Assembly (NCBI GenBank): GCA_019925795.1
Contig: CM034315.1
Coordinates: 9,424,001 to 9,488,000, forward strand
Length of the DNA: 64,000 nucleotides
Direction: 5' to 3'
From: Dendrobium chrysotoxum
Lineage: Eukaryota > Streptophyta > Magnoliopsida > Asparagales > Orchidaceae
Below are positions 34,199 through 44,988 of this stretch, one piece after another (positions within the stretch are counted from its first letter, which is position 1; each line of letters opens with the position of its first letter). The notes beneath the pieces are model-generated. The model was not told where the DNA came from. It did not search any database and was given only the letters and a program-made list of their open reading frames with translations. The position numbers were made by a program, and so were the translations under genes.

Positions 34199-34280
<82 letters not shown>
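34199..34280. repeat. (CT)n followed by (TA)n microsatellite
   Basis: Forty bases of CT repeat (34199-34238) directly followed by about 42 bases of TA repeat. It is the reverse-complement arrangement of 33389-33438. Confidence 0.97.
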
Positions 34281-34282
<2 letters not shown>

Positions 34283-34499
34283 AATTACTTAGATACTTAT
34301 ATGGATTGCGCTAAGTGCTTCCTTTTCCCCAATGATGCATTATAGAGCAGTAATTACTACCCTTTACTATTAAAGAAAAGACGGTAAGCATAGGTAGGTT
34401 TATTTGTTTTTGCTTAAAAAAAAAATTTGCCTGGAAGTTTTACTTATATTCTATTTAAAGAAACAAAAATAAAAAAAATCCATTTTTGGCAACCAAAAA

Positions 34500-34990
34500 T
34501 AGAAACAAAATTATTGTATGTGCAAATATCATAACTAATCCCAAGCTGAACTGGTCCCTCCTGGACCGGTTCATTATTATATGAGGTGGGCCCATAGAGG
34601 GGGGCGGAACAAGGGTGGGGCCCAATCATTGATTGGAGCAAGGGTTTAGAAGGGAAAATTCAAAGTTGGTTGTTAAGGAGTTAATTAATTGAATTTTGCT
34701 TTAAGTAATTTCCTTTTGGCTAGGGTTAGGGTAATCTTGAATTTGGAGGCTAATTTGAGATCCAGGGTTTGTTTTTGTGCTCTAGGCTTTAGCTAGAGAT
34801 TTGGAGAGTTGAATCTTCCTCTCGAATTGAAGATTCTTGTATCGTTTGTTATTTTTCTTGTTCTTTTGTTGAATTGGAGATTTTATTTTGTTGTTTTCTC
34901 TACTAAGTTTGGAAATTCTGCATCAACCTTGCTGAATTTTTCTGAAATTCAGCAAATTCCTGCACTGTGGTGGCAGTTTTCTATCTAATT
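34500..34990 (+). mobile_element. Probable LTR/leader of the truncated gypsy element
   Basis: The stretch before the gag start has the character of an LTR end and leader and ends near a degenerate primer site TTAGTATCATAGC (34989-35001), compared with TGGTATCAGAGC. There is no second LTR in the window, so the left boundary is only a guess. Confidence 0.4.
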
Positions 34991-35022
34991 AGTATCATAG
35001 CACGTCGATCTAAGGGGAACAA

Positions 35023-36080
35023 ATGGCCAGAAGGAAAGTGGAAGTTTTGGAGGGAGAACTTGGGCAACTCAAATCAGATTTTGAGAAGATTCCTGATTTT
35101 CAAAATCAGATTGCATCCGTTAATGAAAGGATGGAGGGAAAGTTCACCGTGGTGGAAGACATGCTAAAGAAATTGCTTGAAGCGAAACCAAATTCAGCGA
35201 CATTGGAAGCAAAAGAAACTACCAGTGGCCATGGAAGAGGTGGGAACCCTAACACATTTATGGGAAGGGAAAATCCAGAAGTGGAGATCTTAAAGAGAGA
35301 AGACAAAATGCCTCCTCTAGAACCACTTTCTAGGGAAGAAATGAGCGTTGGCTATGAAAGAAGGGGTGCTAAATTTGTAAGGAGAGGGGGTGATTTTGAT
35401 CGCTAGGGTGCTCATTTGGAAGAATAAGATGAGATTTTGAGGAAGGATTTGGGTATGAGCACCGAAGGGAAGAGCGTGACAACTGGGGGGCACCTCCTCT
35501 TCGAGGAAGGGGAGGCTATGGAGGAATCAGGGGAAACGGGGGTGACCCGAAGGTAAAAAAACTGAAGATGCCCGTAGGGCGAGGATATACATGAGTGGAT
35601 CTAAAAGGTAGAGCAATACTTTGTAGTCAACGGGTTGACAGGGGAGGAGAAATTGATAGCAGCAAGACTATGCTTAGAAGGGAAGGCACTGCATGGTATC
35701 AATGGAGGGATATAAGGAGACCCATTCAGAGTTGAAGGGAGTTCCAGGATTGTATATTAGAATGTTTTCGAATCAGTAGGGAAGGAGATTTCTATGAGCA
35801 GTTCTTTGCCCTGACATAGGAGGGGACTGTAGCAGAATACCGTGATAGGTTCAAGTACCTGGCCAGCAGGCTAGACTGACTTTTAGAGATAGTGCTAAAG
35901 GAAAATTTTATGAAGGGGCTTGAACCAGAGCTCCGAGTAGCAGTTAGAGTGATGAGCCCACGTGACTTGGGGAGGCCATGGAGCTAGCACAAATTATGAA
36001 AGACCAAAAGTATTTGGAGAGGGGGACTAGGGGAAGAAACTCGGTGGGGGGGGGGGGGGGGGGGGGTGGAGGGCATAGCT
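35023..36080 (+). pseudogene. Ty3/gypsy gag, truncated element
   Basis: The start MARRKVEVLEGELGQLKSDF is the coiled-coil-type N-terminus common in plant gypsy gag, followed by ERMEGKFTVVEDMLKKLLEA. The frame stops at 35406; the capsid region after it is only visible in shifting frames (for example RFKYLASRL near 35850 and MKGLEPELRVAVR near 35910). A run of 21 G (36046-36066) sits where a zinc-knuckle or linker would be expected, coding for polyglycine in one frame. The gag is dead. Confidence 0.75.
36046..36066 (+). repeat. Poly-G run of 21 bases
   Basis: An uninterrupted G homopolymer inside the retrotransposon coding strand, following GAAACTCGGT. Such runs are rare, can fold as G-quadruplexes, and are error-prone in sequencing, so the exact length is uncertain. 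Confidence 0.9.
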
Positions 36081-37598
36081 GTAAGGACCAAACTCTTCAG
36101 GTTCTCACTGTTTTTTATGACAAGGAGGCTGAAGAGGGAGGTGAGAGTGGGCTAGTGGCGAAGGAAGAGAAGAAGTTGCATCTGGATGTGGCGGAAGTCT
36201 CTTTAAACTCAGTGATGAGATTCACCTTGAATCACACCTTGAAAGTGAAGGGAGAAATAGCTGACAAAGAGGTGGTGGTGCTGATCAACAGTGGCGCAAC
36301 CCACAATTTCATCTTTAATCAGATTGTAGATCTCTTAGGGGTGAAATTAGTGGATATTGGGGGCTATGGGGTGATGATGAGAACAGGAAAGGTGGAGATG
36401 AGTAGAGGAGTATGTAGGCGAGTAGTGTTGACTATTCAGGGGATCCAGGTGAGGGAGGACTTTCTCCCATTAGATTTGGGGAGGACTGATGTCATCCTGG
36501 GAATGAAGTGGCTACAAACCATAGGGTATACCAAGGTCAATTGGGAAGCACTGAGGATGGAGCTGGTGATAAGGGGAAGGAGGATGGTGATTCAGGGCGA
36601 CGTCGGGTTGTCCAATGTTGGGGTATCTCTCAAATCTCTGATTAGGACAATAAAGGAGGTGGGAGGAGGATTTTGGTGAAGTTACAGTGCTTGGAAGGGG
36701 TCAGACTGGAGGATTAGGGAGACATTCCTACTTCAGTTCAGCCGCTCATACAGTAGTTCAGTGAGGTTTTTCAACCTCCCCATGGCCTACCTCTATAGAG
36801 AGAGCTGGAGCATGCCATTACCATTAAGGAAGGGGTGTCACCGATCAGTATTCGGCCATACCACTATCCCCAGATTCAGAAGGATGAGATTGAAAAGCTG
36901 TTCCATGAGATGTAGTAGGCGGATCATCAGACCATGTGTGAGTCCTTTCTCTAGTCCAGTCTTACTGGACAACAAGAAGAATGGGAGCTAAATGTTTTGT
37001 GTGGATTACAGAGCTTTGAACAAGTGGATAGTGCCAAATAAGTTCCCTATTCCTATAATTGATGAGCTCTTGGATGAGCTTTATAGAGTAGTGGTGTTTT
37101 CCAAGTTGGATTTGAAGTCAGGTTATCATCAAATTAGAATGAAGGAGAAGATGTTCAAAAGACGACTTTCAAGACACACGAGGGGCACTACGAGTTTCTA
37201 GTGATTCCGTTTGGGCTTACTAACGCCCATGCTACTTTCTAGTATTTGATGAACAGGGTGTTCCAGTCGTACCTTCGGAAGTTTGTCTTGATTTTTTTTT
37301 ATGACATATTGGTGTACAACAAGACTAAAGAGGAGCATCTGAAGCACTTGAGGGAGGTTTTAGGAGTTCTATAGGAGCATCAGCTGAGGGCCAACCTAAA
37401 GAAGCACAGCTGTGCACAGGCTAGTGTTGAGTACTTAGGGCATGTGGTATCCCGAAAGGGACTGGCGGTTGATCAAATCAAAATTAAGGCAATGCAACAG
37501 TGGCCTCTACCTAGGAACTTGAGAGAGTTGAGGGGTTTCTAGGGTTGACTGGTTACTACCGGAGATTTGTGAGGGGATACAATATCATAGCTTAGCCA
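36081..37598 (+). pseudogene. Ty3/gypsy protease and reverse transcriptase, truncated
   Basis: Protease: VVVLINSGATHNFIFNQIV near 36275, where the catalytic DSG appears as NSG, then DVILGMKWLQTIGYTKVNW. Reverse transcriptase: FCVDYRALNKWIVPNKFPIP near 36995, FSKLDLKSGYHQIRMKE, FFYDILVYNKTKEEHLKHL near 37290, where the usual Asp-Asp pair reads Tyr-Asp, then EYLGHVVSRKGLAV and WPLPRNLRELRGF. Stops at 36677 and 36989-36991 and several frame changes break it. The similarity stops at YYRRFVRGYN near 37590, so RNase H and integrase are missing and the element is 3'-truncated. Confidence 0.9.
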
Positions 37599-38049
37599 AT
37601 TTGGTGCACCTCACCTCAATTTTGATGAAGTGTGCACAATTTAGAGTTAGGGTATATTTAAAAAAAATAAATGAGTAAAATAAACTTAATCAAATGCTTC
37701 TACTTGCCCAAGTAATACCATTCAACTCACATGATAACCATTACTCGTATGCCTCTTCTCTTATGAAATCCCTTCTCCTCTCCTCCTCATACACATTGCT
37801 AGCCTTCTCCTTCCTAGCTGGTCTTGCAAGTATATTTCTCCACAAGAAACTCTTAATTTGATATTTATGTAACACTTATTAATGTTTTGATGTTGGCATG
37901 TTAATTTATTACTTAATACTTAGAGTAATTTGTTACTTACAATATTAAGATGTTAATGTGTTAATATGTTAGGATGTCAATTACTTGTACTTTGATGTGT
38001 GTGTAATATTTTTTTAATTTGCATAATTTGTTGATTCTAAGGCTTACAC
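37599..38049. other. Spacer between truncated gypsy and NOV inverted repeat
   Basis: No coding similarity and no clear repeat structure. The left boundary is where gypsy similarity stops; the right boundary is where the inverted repeat begins. Confidence 0.4.
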
Positions 38050-39751
38050 CTCAAAATGCTTCGAGGTTTACAACTTATCTTACAGTTAGAAATGCCTCAA
38101 TACCTAATTGCATAATTTTAAATCTTGGTATAGAGTGGTAGGCAATATATTTGTAGAGGTTATGTAGAGAAAATAATCTTTAAATCTCAACATTATTTAT
38201 ATCTAAGATCAAGTTAAGCCTTGGTTGGACCTCAACTTGACATTTCGATCTAGTTCAAACTGACTATACATGGCCAAATTCTTCTGCTCTGTGCCTTCTA
38301 ATTGAATGAAATTTTAAATGGATTTTTATATTCAAGGCTTTGGAGGTTTTGTGCATCTTAAAAATAAAATATGCGCTTGAACTGATGGTAATATTTTTTT
38401 TCTGCTTGGCTTAGCTACTTTTGTTCTTATATCATAATCTCATTCTTAGGCGCTCCTGTTAGCGCCGAAGATATTATTAAGCAGATATACAACTTTATTG
38501 AACATGATCTCATACTTAGTGGAAGATGTATACTGCTAGAAAAGCAACTGGTTTTGGGTGCTTGTGAGATGTGGTTGAGGTTGCAATTTTTTGTGAAAGA
38601 ATTACAATGCCTTAATCATGAGAATTTCTATGAGTTTATAGACGACTATGCATCTCATGTTCCCCATGACAAATGTTATCTTTTGGTCCGAGACATTTTC
38701 AAAAAGTTTGTCTGGAAAATTTCTATACATCAAAAGTAGTTTTTAGTTTGACAACTTCAAGCAAGGGGAAATATGGACAGGGAGATTGTTATAAGTTAAG
38801 AGGATATTTTCATGTTTCTAAGAAAATAATTTCCATTAATTGGTTTAATTGTAACAATACATGACCTTGACAAGAAGCTTTCAGATATAATTAACTGCCA
38901 AGAAAAATTTTTTGCCTCCTTAGCAATTTTTTTGCTACCTTGTTGGGGAACTTCTGTAGGGGAAGTTTATTTTTCCAAAGTGAAAAGTTTGAAAAATCAT
39001 CCGGTGTGGTTACCGAAAGGGATACCATTTAGTTCATTTGGACATGTATCTGTAAAAGATGCAATTGAGTGCTTACTCAAGGCACCCATGCTATCAGAGC
39101 TGCAATCTTGGGCACATTGGGATCATGTATTTGCTTCAGCACTTGGTCCTCTTTGGGAATGGTTATTTAATCAAGGATTTATTGAGGAACTTTCAAGTAT
39201 TATAACAAGTGATGGAAGGATCATCAGAATTGATTATTTAGCCACTTCTGATGAATTTTTAGAAGCTTCAATTCGAGGTTCATCATTTCAAGCAGCGTTG
39301 AAGTTGTTGTCTTTACTTCAGATCTATCGGGGTTCATATAAAGCTCATGTTTCACAATTAAAGTGTTATTTCCAGTAAGCTGTCGTAATTGTAACAAAAA
39401 ATTTTGCTGATCATATAGAAGCTTTTGCAAATTCCAGCCAGACTATTCCACTTCAGAGATCTTCCTTTACACAACAGAGTAAGAGTACTGCAGAAAATAA
39501 CTGGAGCATTTTGCCCAACAATCCTAACAAAATGTTAGAAATTGGATGAGGTAGAAACCTATTTAGTAAGATCTCACAGATGAGTAAAGCCTATTCGTAC
39601 ATATCTATATTTATCCTCGATTGCCTTGGCCATTTACCTTCAGAATTTCACAGTTTTGCAGTTGATATTTTGGTATCGGGCATGCAGTTTTCCTCCAAAA
39701 ATGCTGTCACAATCATTCTAAATGAATGCAGACATGTCCATGAGCGCATAA
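38050..39751 (+). repeat. NOV inverted repeat, left arm
   Basis: Reverse complement partner of 39843-42027. The outer ends are TGCTTCGAGGTTTACAACTT (38056) and AAGTTGTAAACCTCGAAGCT (42001); the inner ends are the block around CATGTCCATGAGC at 39735 and GCTCATGGACATG at 39850. The loop between is only 91 bases. The arm carries NOV coding sequence from 38449. Confidence 0.95.
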
Positions 39752-39770
39752 CTTCAGACATGCGAGCAAC
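38449..39770 (+). pseudogene. NOV-like pseudogene, N-terminal region, left-arm copy
   Basis: Plus-strand coding blocks, all in one frame, are AEDIIKQIYNFIEHDL, MWLRLQFFVKELQCLNHENF and YASHVPHDKCYLLVRDI (38460-38740); then, after a gap with stops, GEVYFSKVKSLKNHPVWLPK, HVSVKDAIECLLKAPMLSEL and SWAHWDHVFASALGPLWEW; then GSSFQAALKLLSLL (38932-39378) and later FILDCLGHLPSEFHSFAVDI near 39610. This order matches plant NOV proteins upstream of the ATPase region. Stops occur at 38737-38739, around 38750-38830, at 39376-39378 and near 39548. Both copies have separate lesions. The homologous copy reads the other way at 39850-41645. Confidence 0.85.
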
Positions 39771-39842
39771 AACTTTAAAAAAAATCCTTGTAATCATTGC
39801 TCCATTCCATCATTTTAAGGGACAATCCAATTTCATGAAGCA
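39752..39842. other. Loop of the NOV inverted repeat
   Basis: The 91 bases between the two arms have no reverse complement nearby. A short loop with ~1.7-kb arms is the architecture of a long hairpin when transcribed from either side. Confidence 0.8.
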
Positions 39843-39849
39843 TTATGTG

Positions 39850-40636
39850 CTCATGGACATGTCTGCATTCATTTAGAATGATTGTGATAGCATTTCTGGA
39901 TGAAAATTACATGCTTGATACCAAAATGTTAGGTGCAAAACTACAAAATTCTAAAGGTAAATGGCCAAGGCAATCGAGGATAAATAAAAATATGTAGGAA
40001 TAGACTTTTCTCATCTGTGAGCTCTCACTAAATAGGTTTCTACCTCCTCTAATTTCTGACATTTTGCTAGGATTCTTGGGCAAAATGCTCTAGTCATTTT
40101 CTGCAGCATTTACTCTATTGTGTAAAGAAAGATATTTGCAGTGGAATAGTCTGGCTGGAGTTTGCAAAAGCTTCTATATGATCAACAATTTTTTTATTAC
40201 AACTACAGCTTGTTGGAAATAACACTTTAACAGTGAAACAAGAGCTTTGCATGAACCCCCATAGATATGAAGCAAAGACAACAACTTCAACACTGCTTGA
40301 AATGATAAACCTCAAATTGAAGCTTCCAAAAATTCATGAGGAGTGGCTAAATGATCAATTCTGATGATCCTTCCATCACTTGTTATAATACATGAAAGTT
40401 CCTTAATAGACCCTTGATAAAATAACCATTCTAAAAGAGGACCAAGCGCTGGAGCTAGGGGTGTAAGTGAGCCGAGCCGGCTCGTGAGCCGGCTCGAACT
40501 CGACTCGTTAACGAGCTCGCGAGCCGAGCTTATCGAGCTTCGAGCTCGAGCTCGAGCCTATAATCGAGCTCGTATGATAAACGAGCTCGAGTTCGAGCTC
40601 AACCCGACTCGACTCGAAAGCTTATCAAGCTACTCG

Positions 40637-40675
<39 letters not shown>

Positions 40676-41645
40676 TATATGTATTATATTTATAATATTA
40701 TTTTTTATAATATTTTAAAGCTTATTTTATAAAAAACCTACCCGTTGGCTTTCGAGTCGAGCTTTTCAAACGAGCTCGAGCTTTCGAGTCGAGCTCGAGC
40801 TTGGTATATTCTAAACGAGTCGAGCTCGAGCCCACTAATCGAGCTCGAGCTCGAGCTCAAGCTCATTAAGGATTAAACAAGCCAGGCTTGATAAGGCAGA
40901 TACTCGACTCGACTCGACTCGTTTACACCCCTAGCTGGAGCAAACACATGATCCAAATGTGACCAAGATTACAGCTCTGATAACATGGGTGCCTTAGGTA
41001 AGCTCTCAATTACATATTTTATAGCTACAAGTCCAAGTGAACAAAATTGTATCTCCCTTTCTGTAACCACACCAGATGATTTTTCAAACTTTTCACTTTA
41101 GGAAAATAAACTTCCCCTACAAAAGTTCCCCAACAAGGTAGCTGAAAAAACTGCCGAGGAGGAAATAATTTTTTCTTGGCAGTTAATTATATCTTAAAGC
41201 TTCTCGTCAAAGTCATTTATCGTTACCATTAAACCAATTAATGAAAATTATTTTCTAAGAAGTATGAAAACATCCTCTTGACTTATGACAATCTCCCTCT
41301 CCATGTTTCTCATAGCTTGAAGTAGTAAGACTAAAAACTGCTTTTGTTGCATAGAAATTTCCCAGACACTTTTTGGAAATGTCTCGGACCAAAAGATAAT
41401 GTTTGTCATGAGGAAGATGAGATGCATACTCATCTACAAACTCAAAGAATTTCTTATGATTAAGGCATTGGAATTCTTTCACATAAAATTGTAACCTTAA
41501 CCACATCTCAAAAGCATACAAAACCAGTTGCTTTTCTAGCGGTATACCTCTTCCACTAAGTATGAGATCATGTTCAATAAAGTTGCATATCTGCTTAATA
41601 ATATCTTCGGCACTAATAGGAGCACCTGAGAATGAGATTATTATA
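39850..41645 (-). pseudogene. NOV-like pseudogene, N-terminal region, right-arm copy
   Basis: On the minus strand a frame from 41773 to 41255 contains GAPISAEDIIKQICNFIEHD, MWLRLQFYVKEFQCLNHKKF and YASHLPHDKHYLLVRDISKK. An overlapping frame contains MQQKQFLVLLLQAMRNMERE and VISQEDVFILLRK, which the left copy has lost to stops. The coding continues leftward through the part split by the MITE. This copy has the same orientation as the C-terminal NOV pieces at 30777-33121, so it may be the original locus and the left arm the inverted duplicate; that is inference. It is not intact: frames change near 41350 and the MITE interrupts a coding block. Confidence 0.82.
40456..40933. mobile_element. hAT-type MITE in the right NOV arm
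   Basis: A 478-base element with terminal inverted repeats TAGGGGTGTAA and TTACACCCCTA, flanked by an exact 8-base target duplication GCTGGAGC (40448-40455 and 40934-40941). Eight-base duplications are typical of the hAT superfamily. The interior is rich in GAGCTCGAGC and CGAGCC words and has a TA run near 40648-40669; no coding. The left arm shows the empty site GCTTCAGC at 39133-39140. Confidence 0.93.
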
Positions 41646-42027
41646 TAAGCACCAAAGTAGCTAAGCCAAGCATACAAAAATATTACCATCAGTTTAAGCA
41701 CAGATTTTATTTTTAAGATGCAAAAAACCTCCACAAGCCTTGAATATAAAAATCCATTTAAAATTTCATACAATTAGAAGGCACAGAGCAAAAGAATTTG
41801 GCCATGTGCAGGCAGTTTGAACTAGATCAAAATATCCAAGTTGTAGTCCAACCAAGACTTAACTTGATCTTATATGTAAATCAAGTTGAGATTTAAAGAT
41901 TCTTTTCTCTAAATAATCTCTACAAATATATTTCCTACCACTCTATACCAAGATTTAAAATTATGCAATTAGGTATTAAGGCATTTCCATCTGTAAGATA
42001 AGTTGTAAACCTCGAAGCTTTTTGAGA

Positions 42028-43347
42028 AGATGCAAACACGATGTTTGGGTGTTCTACAGAAAGAGGAAGATAATTTTCTTTGTTATGTAAACTCTCTTAT
42101 GTTCTTTTGTTAATGTTCTACAAGATAATTTTCTCATTCTTATAATCGCCATGGGCCAGCAGATGCAAGCGCGATGTTTGGGTGGAATCGAACGTGACAT
42201 CTCGCATGAGTAAAATTTAATTGGCTCAGTTAGGAAGAGTCGAAGGCAGATGAGAGGAAGAGAGAAGTTTTCAAGCTAGTCATGTGTGGCTCATTGGGAA
42301 GAGAGTATTCAATGAAGTAGAATTACATGTATTTTTGTGAATTTGTTAGAAGAGATGGAGAAGAGGAGTTAGTGTGTTCTACAGAAAAAGGAAGTCGAAG
42401 GCAAAGGAGAGGGAGGTTCACATACAAATTTCTTTTGCATTCAGCAAAGTTGGAGACAGAGGAAGAAGATAGAGTTGCATAATAACAGTAGGTTTGCAAC
42501 TTTGATAAAAAAAGCTGGGAGAGGTGCATACGGATCAAAAGAAAATTTGAAGTCGCTACGAGTAATATAAGGAGGTGAAGGCATAATTTATGTGACATGT
42601 CCAGAGACAAAAAGGTAGATATATTGAAAGTAAATTTCATATTTGATAAGTAATTTATGATTAAAATTTATTAAATTAACTTACACAATTATATTTGACA
42701 GGAAAGAAGAAGAATATATATTAATTTGTGTGATCTCAGCTCGATTATGGGGAGAATAATTGGAGGTAAGCAATGCAATTTAATTAATCATTTCGATTAT
42801 TTTATAGAATATAATATGCAACGCAATTTGGAATATAATTTAATAACTTGGTACATTCAGCGTGTCTTAGATGCCATTTGATGCATTCGATATTCTCAAT
42901 TACGATGTTCGATGCATTCGACATTGCCATGGATGATGTTTGATGCCTTCGATGTTATTTTGATGTTGATTAACACTGTTAATGTTGTTTTAAGTGGTTA
43001 TAGAGTTGAACATTATAATCAAGGCAAAGTATATATTGAGGTAAGCAAATTTATTCTCGAAAATTAATGTAAGAGTTAAATTAATATCATTAATGTAATT
43101 GAAAATTTTAATGAAAATATAGGTCCAAATTGGACATATAAATTGATGTAATCATGTATATGATGATTAGGTTTTGCATTAAGGAAGGATAATTAGTAAC
43201 TTAAGAAAATGTTGAAGTGGGAAGTTGATTTTCAAGAAGGAACTGCGATGCATCATTATATTTTTATTTTATAGTAAATATAGTTCTAATGTTAATTCAA
43301 TGCATTTACTAATGCAACATCTTATATGTATATTTGTTAAGTTTAGT
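42028..43347. other. Spacer with minor short repeats
   Basis: No gene recognised. Two similar segments occur near 42018-42060 and 42160-42185 (GATGCAA.C.CGATGTTTGGGTG), and three GATGCATTCGAT-like words occur at 42875-42960. The minus-strand frame 42323-42640 has no recognisable family. Confidence 0.45.
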
Positions 43348-43717
43348 AATATTGCAACAACAACAACAACATCATGCCTTTATCCCACAACATGAGGTTG
43401 GCTACCTTAATTCTTTTTCTCCATTGTGTCCTGTTAAGAGTCAAATTCTCATTTAAATCTAATAAACAAAGTCATTTCTAATATTTTCTAACCAATTCTT
43501 TTTAGGTCTACCTCTACGTTTCTTAACATAGGCCAAATCCAATACATCTACTCTCCTAATTGGGTCATTTGAAGGCCATCGTTTTACATGACCAAACCAT
43601 CTAAGGTGACACTCTCTAATCTTATCTGTCACTGGAGCTACTTCAACCTTTTCACGGATATGGTCGTTTCGTATCTTGTCTCTAAGAGTAAATCCACTTA
43701 TCCACCTAAGCATCCTC
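43348..43717 (-). mobile_element. LINE 3' end (RTE-like reverse transcriptase C-terminus)
   Basis: On the minus strand a frame (43713-43459) reads MLRWISGFTLRDKIRNDHIR, CHLRWFGHVKRWPSNDPIRR and RRGRPKKNWLENIRNDF. This RWFGH...RGRPK.W pattern is the C-terminal end of plant LINE polyproteins. It is followed by the usual CCCACAAC.TGAGGTTGGCTA-type 3' region as read on the plus strand, and a (TTG)n tail on the minus strand (AACAACAACAAC at 43354-43370). Only the 3' end is present; the coding is cut at 43717 where the LTR begins. RTE clade is likely but not certain. Confidence 0.82.
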
Positions 43718-44988
43718 TGTAATAATCCTTATTTTGATTCACGTAAATAAATTTTTTTTGGACTCAATATAAGTCAAAATTAAAATCCGTCTTCGCCATA
43801 ACATGATTATTGTAGTGTTTTAACTACACAAATTTTTTCGTAATTTTTTGGTGCCGATGAAAATCTTTGAGAAATTGGTACCTCTCGGTACAATTGGAGA
43901 TTTTGATACCGTCAGGTGTCCGTTTTGCAAACCGATTTTACCAACATTTTTTAAATAAAATAATTTATTTTATAGATATTTTTCTATAATTTTTAAAGCT
44001 TAAAATGATTTATATGAATTTTATATTAAAAATTTGATTAAATTAAATTGTTATATTATATTATTATTATATTCAAAATATTTTAAGTCATTAAGCCCTC
44101 TCTTCCCCCCCCCCATTGATTGGCCGAAATAGAGAACCGAAAAAAAAAAAAAATTAAGAGAGAAAAGAGAGGAAAGAGAAAGGAGAAACTCAGTATTGGA
44201 GGCCGTGGAGCGATTTTCGTCAATCAGCCTAGTTGGGAGATTTGCTCGTCTCATTGTAAGAAACATTTATCTTATTTCTGATTTTAAGGATTTTGTATTT
44301 TTGATATTTTTCTGATAAAATTTATTTTTCGTTACAGAAAAATAAGAATAATTTTGTATTGGTAAAATTTTTACTGTGTAACTTTTTATATGTTATAGAG
44401 ATTGCGATTATTAACGTTTTAAGTATTTATTTGAGATTTTTTGACCAGGTGATTTTAAAAATACATCAATTTTTGCCTACTCAAAAATTTATTTTGACAC
44501 ATAAAAATAATGCTTTAGTTTAATTAAAGCTTCAGAATATTTTTTATATGATTTTTGATGATTTGGTAAATTTTTGAAAATATAAATTTTTGCTTAATAG
44601 TATTTTTGTTATCTACCATTAGGACATTTTGACATTTTTTGAATTAAGCCCAATTATGCTTTATTTACTATAATACAATGAAAATGAATGTGGATGTGTG
44701 ATTGAGTTATAACTGATCGCTATAACTGTTATAGTATTGTGATAACAATGTGTGTATAAAAGACAAGTAAAAATTGGTTGATCCGTTGGTTAGAGACTGA
44801 TTGACCTGTACAGGATGGTGGGTCGATGGGCTTCCCTTTAAATATTATGATTTGATGTTCTCCTTTACTGTTTCATGTGATATTAATTGGGAGTTACAAG
44901 GAGATGATTATTGTGCTGACGGGAAAAGAGTGACGACTTTGTTTACTGAGCCAACGATTTACTGATACTGATATAAGACTGAAAAACA
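43718..44988 (+). mobile_element. Broken LTR (same family as 58051-60175)
   Basis: It starts TGTAATAATCC and follows 58051 onward over about 1.26 kb: shared landmarks are ACCGTCAGGTGTC/ATCGTCAGGTGTC, TTTGCAAACC, the TTTACTCGTCTC/TTTGCTCGTCTC region, ACCTGTACAGGATGGTGG and a GAGTGACGACT block. Similarity ends at AAAAACACC (44988), where a minus-strand gypsy pol begins. So the LTR is truncated at its 3' side. It contains no gene. Confidence 0.85.

Larger units (their letters stand above)
39843..42027 (-). repeat. NOV inverted repeat, right arm (with MITE insertion)
   Basis: Inverted copy of 38050-39751. It is 478 bases plus an 8-base duplication longer because of the hAT-type MITE at 40456-40933. 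Without the insertion the arms are similar in length, about 1.7 kb, with moderate divergence. Confidence 0.95.
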
